Of a stretch of DNA of 64,000 nt, positions 1 through 6,970 are shown in pieces. Below the pieces are notes generated by a model, which saw only the letters and a list, made by a program, of their open reading frames with translations, was not told the origin of the DNA and did not search any database. Made by a program: the position numbers and the translations under genes. The stretch is from CAVXWV01 sp963695415 (lineage in GTDB: Bacteria > Chloroflexota > Anaerolineae > Anaerolineales > UBA4823): contig CAVOGL010000024.1 in assembly GCA_963695415.1 (NCBI GenBank), positions 62,001 through 126,000 on the forward strand, read 5' to 3'. Numbering within the stretch: the stretch's first letter is position 1; each line of letters opens with the position of its first letter.

Positions 1-1
1 G

Positions 2-472
2 GGGGATCACCCAGTGATTTTTGTTAACTATCAGGATGCTGCTGCGTATTGCCGGTGGGCTGGTAGGCGACTGCCGACTGAAGCCGAGTGGGAATTCGCT
101 GCCCGTGGTGAAGAGGAAAGAGAATATCCATGGGGGGATGCAACCAGCGCCAATTGCCTCCTGGCTAATTATCAGGGATGTGAACCTAACGAGATTGTTG
201 CTGTGGCTAGTTATGCGAATGGTGCGAGCCCGTTCGGTATATTTGACCTTGCAGGGAATGTTTGGGAATGGACAGCTGATTGGTATTCCCAAAATTACTA
301 TGAACTCTCTCCGGCTCGTTCGCCACAAGGACCGTTAACGGGCACACATCGGGTAGTGCGCGGTGGTGCTTGGGATTCTGATAAATGGGATTTGCATTCA
401 TGGAACCGTGTAGCACTTGATCCACGGGATGAGGCCAACAACCTGGGTTTCAGGTGTGTGGTATCTCATTAA
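2..472 (+). CDS. FGE/sulfatase-modifying-factor-like protein, 5' truncated by window start
   Basis: The frame is already open at base 2, so the gene starts outside the window; only about 156 C-terminal residues are present. The fold signature of the formylglycine-generating-enzyme (SUMF1) superfamily is clear: RLPTEAEWEFAARG, FDLAGNVWEWTADWY, VVRGGAWDS and a final GFRCV. True FGEs carry two catalytic cysteines just after RGGS; here that stretch reads RGGAWDSDKWDLHSWNR and has none. It is therefore more likely a binding or accessory member of the superfamily than an enzyme that activates sulfatases. It is convergent with the next gene, 11 bp away. The fold is seen; the exact role is unknown. 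Confidence 0.85.
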   Translation, partial: GDHPVIFVNYQDAAAYCRWAGRRLPTEAEWEFAARGEEEREYPWGDATSANCLLANYQGCEPNEIVAVASYANGASPFGIFDLAGNVWEWTADWYSQNYYELSPARSPQGPLTGTHRVVRGGAWDSDKWDLHSWNRVALDPRDEANNLGFRCVVSH

Positions 473-483
473 ATTGGATAATT

Positions 484-2235
484 TTACTCAGCCAGAATCG
501 CCATTCCCCATCTCCCATCCGTCATCCATGCCGGGTCGCGCTTGAACAACGCCTCAGATTGCCCGGACTCTAAACCGCTAACCACCTCCGACTTGCACAC
601 CCTCAAAGCCAGCACGGGTGCGTTCAATGGCTTCAGGTTGGTTATGCGTTTGAAGCCGGTGGTATGCGCCCAGTGCCGGTCGCCCAGCAGGCGGCGGAAA
701 TTGGCATCGCCCTTGAAAACCACCAGGTCTGACCCTGCCAGCATCTCGTCGATTTCTGCAGGGCGATCCCAGAAGGCGAGTGGTGAGTGCCAATAAAAAC
801 TTTGCCAGTAGAAACTTTCCCTGCCCTCGCCGGGGATAACATACAGCCGTCCTGCAGCCACATGCCTTGCCAGGCGATCCCCCATATTCTGCAGCCTGGG
901 GTGTATGCTCTTCGACAGGTAATCGATGGCAGAGACGATATCTTCTCGGATCGCGTCCGAGACGAAGGTGGGATGGGCTTTAGCGTGTAAGACCACACGG
1001 CTGCAAAGTTCGCTGTTAAGAAGGGTATCCACGAGTACAAGGTCCGCCATCAGCTCGGGTCCGCTGTTGTCGAGAACTATATCGACCCGTTTCAATCCTG
1101 TGGTGATGATGTCTACGGCTCTCCCACTATGATCGACGATCAGGTTGTCTTGCAGCTGTCGCTCCTTTTGGCTCGCGGGTCCCTCTCCCGCCGCCCACAT
1201 GCTCAGGTCTGCCTGGTTCCCCCACAGGCTGGCGAGCAGCAGTGATTGGATGAGGGCTCCCGGATTCTCCGGTAGGGCTCCCGTATGCTCCGGTAGTGTG
1301 TCTGGATCGTCCGGGAATGTCATCGTCAGGTCAGCCGCCTGACTGGTGAGATGCAGCAGCCCTTCCAGGCTTGCCTCCACTCCCAGGCGTTTGGACAGCG
1401 TAAAGGGATCACGCCCTCTGCCCCAACCTGTGCCGTAATAACCGGTCGCTTCCAGCACCCGCCGGTAGAAGTACATCTCGGCGAAGAACCAGGGCAGCCC
1501 GATCCAGGTCTTCCCCAGGAATGGTCGGGTATATTCATCCCATAACCTGCTGTCAGGCGCATCCCTGTCATACAGCGTGCGTACACGTTCGTCTGGCATC
1601 CCCTCCGCCAGCGCGGTCAAGGCTTGGGTAACCTCCATGGGTACCTTACCGCCTGTATCCTTTTGCAGTCCCTCCAGTGTTTCGATCGCTATTTTTGGCA
1701 GTCGCTTTGTGACCGTATGGTGTGCGAAGGATGGCGCCTCCCAGCCTCCAAGCGGGGGCGGCACCTCAACTGGCGTGGACGGGTTGCCAGACCGGTTGGT
1801 TGCTTCCACGACTTGCCCGTCAGATCGCGCCATGTCCAGAATCTCAATTCTGCCGCCATCCCCGTCCACGCGCAGCCGCATCCCACTCACCAGCTGGGAC
1901 AGGTCAACCTGGTCCACGCACGGGATCTCGGCGATGATGCAGCCCACCGCAGTGATCGTTTCGCAGTTCGCATTGATGATTGCAGCCGGCGCAGCCCCGC
2001 TGTGCTTCAGGCGGTAAATCGTGTAAGACCCGACCGTTGAACCTTTCCCGGTTGGGAACACCAGCACCTTGCCGGCGATCGACTGCCCCTCCAATTCATG
2101 TCCGCGCTCGACCACCACTCCGCTCTCCGGGTCAACGCCCCCGAAGAACGAGATGCCCATGCGGGTAACCAGGGCTTCGCCTTCCGCAAGACCACCGCGT
2201 ATTTTTCTCCCGTTTAGCGATCCCTGTGCCATCAT
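484..2235 (-). CDS. Aconitase X swivel (DUF126) domain fused to DUF89/ARMT1-like phosphatase
   Basis: A 583-residue two-domain protein. Residues 1-135 match the aconitase X small subunit (DUF126 swivel): SFFGGVDPESG, then the Ser-bearing loop FPTGKGSTVGS, then PAAIINANCETITAVGCI. From about residue 170 to the end it matches the DUF89 metal-dependent phosphatase family: GNQADLS, VDIVLDNSGPELMADL (DNxGxE motif) and LVVFKGDANFRRLLGD (KGDxN motif). AcnX swivel domains complete the active site of the large subunit, which is the gene immediately upstream with a 4-bp ATGA overlap (2232-2235). DUF89 enzymes remove phosphate from sugar phosphates and damaged metabolites. The fusion implies that dehydration and dephosphorylation act on one substrate; the substrate is not known. 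Confidence 0.85.
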   Translation of the reverse strand: MMAQGSLNGRKIRGGLAEGEALVTRMGISFFGGVDPESGVVVERGHELEGQSIAGKVLVFPTGKGSTVGSYTIYRLKHSGAAPAAIINANCETITAVGCIIAEIPCVDQVDLSQLVSGMRLRVDGDGGRIEILDMARSDGQVVEATNRSGNPSTPVEVPPPLGGWEAPSFAHHTVTKRLPKIAIETLEGLQKDTGGKVPMEVTQALTALAEGMPDERVRTLYDRDAPDSRLWDEYTRPFLGKTWIGLPWFFAEMYFYRRVLEATGYYGTGWGRGRDPFTLSKRLGVEASLEGLLHLTSQAADLTMTFPDDPDTLPEHTGALPENPGALIQSLLLASLWGNQADLSMWAAGEGPASQKERQLQDNLIVDHSGRAVDIITTGLKRVDIVLDNSGPELMADLVLVDTLLNSELCSRVVLHAKAHPTFVSDAIREDIVSAIDYLSKSIHPRLQNMGDRLARHVAAGRLYVIPGEGRESFYWQSFYWHSPLAFWDRPAEIDEMLAGSDLVVFKGDANFRRLLGDRHWAHTTGFKRITNLKPLNAPVLALRVCKSEVVSGLESGQSEALFKRDPAWMTDGRWGMAILAE

Positions 2236-3430
2236 TCTCGCGTTGCCGCCCGTACTACTTCCTCGAATGGCAGGAAGACGGTTTTGAAGCCGTTCTTGGA
2301 TGCGGCGTAATAACAGGCTTTGGCGCTGTCGGTTGCCATTATTTTGAAGCGCCCACGGATCGGCGCCACCACGCAGCAGGTGTCCGTGGCAAACTTTGCC
2401 CCGCTGGCTTCGATCGTCTGCGTGAATCCCATCTGGTCGGAAATTTGCTTCGTCGGGCGCGCCGTTGTCACCCAGAATTCTCCCCTCACCCGCTTCCCCT
2501 TTAGCAGCTCAGCCAGCCGGGCAATCTCGCCAATGGTCAGGTGCGGGCAGCCCAGGGTGAAAAAGTCTACACCCTCCAGGTTGCTGTCGCTCATCTCGCT
2601 GGCAGCTCTATCCATCGCGCTTGCAGTGATCTGGATGGATTCAACCGGGCGCTGGACTCCTCCTGCCTCAGGCGTAATGCCCTCCATGTGGAACATCGCA
2701 GCCCCGCCGTAGGTGGCAAGACTGGCGCAGAAAGCCTTCAGCTCTTCCACTGAAGCCGACTCAATCCCGCAGATATAGGGCACTCGTTTCCCCGACGATT
2801 GTAATTCCTCGCCGATGGCTTTTCCCAACGCTCCAAAACCGTCACTGCCCGTAATTGTCGCCTTCACATCCACGCCCAGGTCCGCACTACGCCCTTCATC
2901 CAGGTGGTAGCCATAATTTGCCGTGCGCCCGGTCAGCGCTGCAGCCAGTGCGCTGGGACCGCCCTCGCGGTTGCTGCGCGCCCCAGGACCGAGTTGGCGT
3001 AACACACCGCGCTGCTCTCAGCCCAGGCGATGTGCTCGCCAAAATGCGGCACGTTGCCTGCCAGGTACGGCGTGCATGTGCAGGTGGTGATGATGTTCAT
3101 GCGTGCGAACGCTGCCAGTACGTCGGCTTGTTTTTGTGCAAATTCTGGCGCGATGCCCAGCTTTTCAGGATTTTCAATGTCCATCCCTGCCGGGTTCAGC
3201 GTGGTCAGCACCCGCGCCTTCCCACCGCCTTCGGCGAGTTCCCCCAGGAACTGCAGCCCGGCTTCGCCCAGGTTGTCGTAACTCACCCCCGCCACCTGTA
3301 CGGATGTCACCGGCACCATCCTGTCTGCCCCGTAGATCGTGCCCAGCGCCGTCAGGATTTCCATCGCTTTTTGCGTTGCCCTGCCGCGCTCCCCGGCAAG
3401 CATAGCCTGCTCTTCTGCTGAAAGGATCAT
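2232..3430 (-). CDS. Aconitase X catalytic (large) subunit, DUF521, frameshifted
   Basis: AcnX enzymes are hydro-lyases with a 4Fe-4S cluster (cis-3-hydroxyproline dehydratase in bacteria, phosphomevalonate dehydratase in archaea). The N-terminal part (3430 to about 2985) contains TCTCTPYLAGNVPHFGEHI and WAESSAVCYANSVLG. The rest continues in another frame with ARSNREGGPSALAAALTGR, FTLGCPHLT and DTCCVV. The join falls in a CCCC run at 2981-2984 (plus strand), where one missing base would restore LGARSNREGG. The start is ATG at 3430, with an alternative GTG one codon earlier. The gene lies 29 bp after the UbiD-type gene and overlaps the swivel-DUF89 gene by 4 bp, so the enzyme is probably made as a heteromer. 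Single-base sequence error is the likeliest cause of the break. Confidence 0.85.
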
Positions 3431-3458
3431 CACGCTGTATTGATCCTGGCAGGTTGGT

Positions 3459-4769
3459 TCAAAAGAGGATCCCCAGAGCTTCCACGTCCACTTCGGGGAA
3501 GGCAGCCCGGTCATAATCTTTCCCGGCGCTTTGCAGGGGCTTTGTGCAGTCAAAGCCCATCTTCATCGTCAGGTGGCTGCCTGCTTCCGCACTCGGGTCC
3601 AGGCTCGAACCGCGCTCTTTGCCCTGGATGACCACATCCCGGTCGCCCTGGAAGCGCGTTGCCAGCGCCCATTCGACCTGCAGCGGGTCATAGATGTCGA
3701 TGTCGCTGTCGACCACAAAAACATGCTTGCACGAGCTGTGACCTGCAAATGCCGCCGCGATGGCTTTCTTTCCATCATCTTCTGAACGCTTATCGATCTG
3801 CACGATAGCATGCAGCCACGAACAGCCGCCCGGGTTGATGTGTACATCCAGGCATTTCACCACCTCGTTGACCTTGTTGAAAATGGTTGGCTCGCGCGGC
3901 ATGCCCATCAGCAGTTTATGCTCCAGGGCTCCGGGCAGCAGTGCTTGCCAGATGGCATCTTCGCGGTGCGTGATCGCCTTGACCTCGAACACCGGTTCCA
4001 TGCGCACCACATCATACGTCTCGGTCAGGTCAACAAACGGTCCCTCGGCGTGCCGCCGGTCGGCGTATACGGTGCCCTCCAGCACGATCTCCGCATCCGC
4101 CGGCACCAGCACGTCCACCGTTTTTGCCCTGACAACTTTCAGCGGCTCGAGGCTGTTAGCGATCCACATCTCGTCCACCCCGCGCTCCACTGAGATTGCC
4201 GCAGCCGTCAATACATTAGGAGGTGTGCCCAGGCACACCGCCACATCGACCGCTCCCAGGTCCTCCAGGAACTGGTCGAAGTGTCTGCCCTTGACCACAC
4301 GCACAGCCATCTCGTTCTTCGATATCTGCATCCCGCGGTGGTAATCCAGGTTTTGACCCCATTCAGGATGTTTCGCCGCGAATACCCCCGCGCTGATGTA
4401 ATTACCGCCGTCCTTTTCGCAGTGCCGCAGGATGGGCAGCTCGTCCAGGTCCGGCTGCAGGTTCACCACCTCCTGGCAGGGAGCAGTATCTACCTGCTCT
4501 GGTTGGGTAGGGCGGGCGATCGCCGCGCTTAATTTAGGGATGATGTCCACAGGCGAGATCCCGAAATAATCAGCGAATGCCTGCTTGCTGCAGAGCAGGT
4601 TTCCGGCAACGCGTATCTGGCTTTCAATTACCCGTTCGAACAGGACGGGTCTTGGTTCCAGTTTCTTCAAGATACCGGCGATGGTGTACGTCTTTGATAC
4701 GGGGTTTGGCACCTTAGCCAGCTCACCGCTTTCTTCCAGTTTTTGTAGATAGGATCGGAACGACATCAT
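3459..4769 (-). CDS. UbiD-family prenyl-FMN-dependent decarboxylase
   Basis: 436 residues from ATG 4769; the RBS GAGGA lies across the stop codon of the upstream gene (TGAGGAAATGATG), which decides this start over a longer frame to 4877. UbiD-family features run along the chain: SFRSYLQKLEESGEL at the N-terminus, YISAGVFAAKHPEW, RVVKGRHFDQ, and LEGTVYADRRHAEGPFVDLTETYD, which holds the conserved acidic and Arg residues, then HAIVQIDKRSEDD. The family reversibly decarboxylates aromatic or alpha,beta-unsaturated acids with prenylated FMN, which needs a UbiX partner not present in this window. Being next to AcnX recalls the archaeal mevalonate route, in which phosphomevalonate is dehydrated and then decarboxylated; the substrate here is inferred only. 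Confidence 0.9.
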   Translation of the reverse strand: MMSFRSYLQKLEESGELAKVPNPVSKTYTIAGILKKLEPRPVLFERVIESQIRVAGNLLCSKQAFADYFGISPVDIIPKLSAAIARPTQPEQVDTAPCQEVVNLQPDLDELPILRHCEKDGGNYISAGVFAAKHPEWGQNLDYHRGMQISKNEMAVRVVKGRHFDQFLEDLGAVDVAVCLGTPPNVLTAAAISVERGVDEMWIANSLEPLKVVRAKTVDVLVPADAEIVLEGTVYADRRHAEGPFVDLTETYDVVRMEPVFEVKAITHREDAIWQALLPGALEHKLLMGMPREPTIFNKVNEVVKCLDVHINPGGCSWLHAIVQIDKRSEDDGKKAIAAAFAGHSSCKHVFVVDSDIDIYDPLQVEWALATRFQGDRDVVIQGKERGSSLDPSAEAGSHLTMKMGFDCTKPLQSAGKDYDRAAFPEVDVEALGILF

Positions 4770-4773
4770 TTCC

Positions 4774-5866
4774 TCAGGCAAGAATTTTCTCGATCCTGGC
4801 AGCCACTTCCTGCGCTTTCCTGGCGTCCACCGCTCCCATTTCGAGATCGAAATGGAACGTACTTCCCGCGGGGACAATCACCAGGTTGCCCTTCGCTTTT
4901 TCTGCCAGGTATCCCTTCCGGTTCCGCCGTTGCCGGCAGGATCATGCCCAGCGCGTCTTTGTCAGCAGTGCGGCAAATCCAGCGCACGCCCTTCTCGAGC
5001 TGAGCAGGTTGGTGGCGCACGTAATCCGCATTGCCGTCCGGGTGCACCTGCAGGGTGTGAGCCCAACCGTCATCATCTGCCAGGTAATCGATGTAAAAGA
5101 CCATTTCGGGGTCAAAAGCCAGGTCGGGCGCCAGCGTGTGGTGTACCTCGGGGTGGGTTTTCAGCGCTTCGATAAATTCCAGGTATTCTGGGTAGGGCTG
5201 GATATGGGATGGGATGCTGGTGCGCACGCGGATATGATCGGACGTCTGCCGCGCACTGTACACCAGCTTACCGCCATCCACAGGTCGGAAGTTGATGTGC
5301 GCCAGGTACATCAACTCCATTTCGCTTTTCTTCAGGTTGTGGATGTCCATCGACAGCCACAGCAGAGCCGAGTCGCTGTAGAGTTTGAGCAGCGGTTCGG
5401 CAGAGTAATTGTGTGCGAAGGCAACCGTATGTTGGTACTGCCCCCCTGCTGCCATGTACGTGCCGCGTTCATCCTCACCAATCTGCAGGAAAGCCTCCTG
5501 GTACGGAGCGTTGGGCAGCTCCCCGTGCAGCGGGTGGGTGTCATCTTTGGATGGTCCGCCCATCGCCGTCGCACCGCAGTGCAGGAAGAACGCACCGTAA
5601 TTTTCCAGGTACTGGCGCGTGTCGCGCGGCCAGTCGAACATCGACCGCATCGTCAACTTCCGACCATAGAATTCCGCCGACCAGATCTGCTGACCCTGAA
5701 AAGGCAGCATCACCAGCTCGCCCAGCTCGTTCTTCAGGCGAAGGGCACATACGCCGCTTTCATAGCGGAAGATGTAAGCCTGGAGCGAGCCATACTCAAC
5801 CAGTAGACTTTCTTTTTCGCGGAAGAAATGGGGTTTAAGGTAAATTCTGCTGGTTTCTACCGTCAT
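4774..5866 (-). CDS. DUF4432-like (aldose-epimerase fold) protein, frameshifted near C-terminus
   Basis: Starts at ATG 5866 with GGAGAC about 8 bases upstream. The sequence has the beta-sandwich character of DUF4432/galactose-mutarotase-like proteins: FFLHCGATAMGGPSKDDTHPLHGELPNAPYQ, HNYSAEPL and LMYLAHINFRPVDGG. As given, the frame runs off into a low-quality tail after AEPEG. A one-base correction near 4920 gives the sensible end KGYLAEKAKGNLVIVPAG and FHFDLEMGAVDARK, with TGA at 4774-4776, coupled to the UbiD-type gene. The family binds sugars or sugar-like ligands; in this operon it may act on the substrate of AcnX and UbiD. Function is inferred. Confidence 0.7.
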
Positions 5867-5904
5867 CAGGTTGTCTCCAATTGTGTTCAGTGTCTTTGAT
5901 TCGG

Positions 5905-5930
5905 TTAATCGACTTGAAATCATCGATTAA
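5905..5930. promoter_or_regulatory. Operator-like inverted repeat upstream of DUF4432 gene
   Basis: Perfect 8-bp arms TTAATCGA and TCGATTAA separated by 10 bases, 39 bp before the DUF4432 start codon. The half-site resembles TAATCGA within the regulatory region of the ArsR operon (6851-6857), so the upstream ArsR regulator could bind both. This is inferred from similarity only. Confidence 0.45.
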
Positions 5931-5967
5931 ACACAGAACATTATAAACGCTCTGCTGGCTTGTTGCC

Positions 5968-6006
5968 TGAGAAGGTGCGCAAATAAAGCGTTTGCGTACC
6001 TTCTCA
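5968..6006. repeat. Long inverted repeat between ArsR gene and DUF4432 gene
   Basis: Nine-bp outer arms TGAGAAGGT/ACCTTCTCA and six-bp inner arms CGCAAA/TTTGCG around a short loop make a stem of about 16 bp with one mismatch. No T-run follows on the minus strand, so it is not a classical terminator. It could set relative expression between regulator and enzymes, or be a small palindromic mobile repeat. Confidence 0.55.
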
Positions 6007-6014
6007 AGGGTTTC

Positions 6015-6587
6015 TTACGCTATCACCCGCCAGTAAACGCCCTTCTCGCGCTGCATCAAACCTTCCTCGATCATCCCCCGCCTCAGCGAAGCGACATCGT
6101 CGTGAAATTCGAGCAGCACCTGGTTCACCTCCCTTTCCGCATACTGCCTGTCCGGCTCGAACTCTTCCACCAGCCGCTCCAGGATGATCTGGTACTTTTT
6201 CTGTTGAGCCGGAATCTGCACCAGCCTGCCGAATTTGAAGAAAGTATTCAGCACTTTCTTCTTGTAGGCATCCACCTCCACACCGATCTCAATGCCCGCT
6301 TGGGGCGTGAACACCAGCTCACCCAAACGCTTTCCCATCTGCGTGCCGACCAGGCTGTAAACCTGGTAGTATTGCTCCTTCTTCGATTGCACCAGACCAG
6401 CCTCCGCCAGTTTGGAAAGGTGGTGTGAGATCGTTGCCGGCTTCAGCCGCAGGATCTCCGCCAGCTCCTCGCCGTGCCTGGGTTTGACCTTCATCAGGTT
6501 GAGGATCAACAGCCGTACCGGGTGACCTAAGCACTGAAGAAGTCCGCCCTGGCTTCCATGTTTTCTTGTGGATTTGACTTTACTCAT
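6015..6587 (-). CDS. ArsR-type HTH transcriptional regulator with DUF2087-like C-terminal domain
   Basis: 190 residues from ATG 6587, with GGAG eight bases upstream; a longer frame to 6644 lacks support. The winged helix is at about residues 10-80: LGHPVRLLILNLMK, RHGEELAEILRLKPATISHHLSKLAEAGLV. The C-terminal half (EFEPDRQYAEREVNQVLLEFHDDVASLRRGMIEEGLM...) matches the small DUF2087 domain often found with ArsR or MarR heads. The start overlaps the stop of the 83-residue gene before it (ATGGGATGA region, 6580-6587), so the two are translated together. It probably represses its own promoter at 6858-6886. No Cys metal-binding motif is seen in the HTH, so the signal is unlikely to be a metal. 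Confidence 0.85.
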   Translation of the reverse strand: MSKVKSTRKHGSQGGLLQCLGHPVRLLILNLMKVKPRHGEELAEILRLKPATISHHLSKLAEAGLVQSKKEQYYQVYSLVGTQMGKRLGELVFTPQAGIEIGVEVDAYKKKVLNTFFKFGRLVQIPAQQKKYQIILERLVEEFEPDRQYAEREVNQVLLEFHDDVASLRRGMIEEGLMQREKGVYWRVIA

Positions 6588-6831
6588 CCCATGCTCTCCT
6601 TCCCGTAGCCTGGTAGTAGCAGTCATTGAACATACTGCGCACAAACTTCATCATTTCCATCTTGATCTGTTCCTTCACCAGGTTGTCCGTGTCCTGCATC
6701 GCCTGGGCAATCTCAGCCTGGTGCTGGTAAGAATCCTGGTACATCCTGGTCAGGTAATCGAAACCATCCGCCAGTTTTTTGATTTCGGGCACATCCCTTT
6801 GAAATATTTTAAGGAATTCATCCATTGTCAA
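6580..6831 (-). CDS. Small protein coupled to ArsR regulator, unknown function
   Basis: 83 residues starting MTMDEFLKIFQRDVPEI and ending in GRRAWDE. It is predicted mostly helical and charged, with no signal peptide or membrane segment, and YQDSYQHQAEIAQAMQDTDN in the middle suggests a helical bundle. It has an AAGGAGA ribosome site and sits directly under a consensus promoter. Its end overlaps the ArsR start by 8 bp, so it is the first gene of the operon. I do not recognise the family. Its position suggests that it modulates the regulator or senses the substrate; this is a guess. Confidence 0.7.
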   Translation of the reverse strand: MTMDEFLKIFQRDVPEIKKLADGFDYLTRMYQDSYQHQAEIAQAMQDTDNLVKEQIKMEMMKFVRSMFNDCYYQATGRRAWDE

Positions 6832-6846
6832 TCTCCTTAGAATTAA

Positions 6847-6886
6847 ATCTAATCGAAATTATATATATTAATTAGATAATTGTCAA
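6847..6886 (-). promoter_or_regulatory. Consensus sigma-70 promoter overlapped by ArsR operator-like repeat
   Basis: On the minus strand TTGACA (6881-6886) is followed after exactly 17 bases by TATAAT (6858-6863), a perfect consensus. Inverted arms ATCTAAT (6847-6853) and ATTAGAT (6871-6877) overlap the spacer and -10, as expected for autorepression by the ArsR protein encoded in this operon. Confidence 0.8.
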
Positions 6887-6896
6887 ATTAAAATAG

Positions 6897-6926
6897 TTGG
6901 TTTCTACGCTCTCGCTAAAGTATAAT
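6897..6926 (+). promoter_or_regulatory. Possible promoter of the GH38-like gene
   Basis: TATAAT at 6921-6926 with a weak TTGGTT at 6897-6902 (spacing 18), about 45 bp before the start codon at 6971 and divergent from the ArsR operon promoter. Confidence 0.4.
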
Positions 6927-6970
6927 TTCGCCACCGGTCAGGTTCCCCGCAATATCAGGATTAAAAGAAT

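Noticed and set aside
4770..4877. Longer N-terminus of the UbiD-type protein (start at 4877)
   Set aside because: That stretch codes for the C-terminus of the DUF4432 protein in another frame, and a ribosome site supports the start at 4769.
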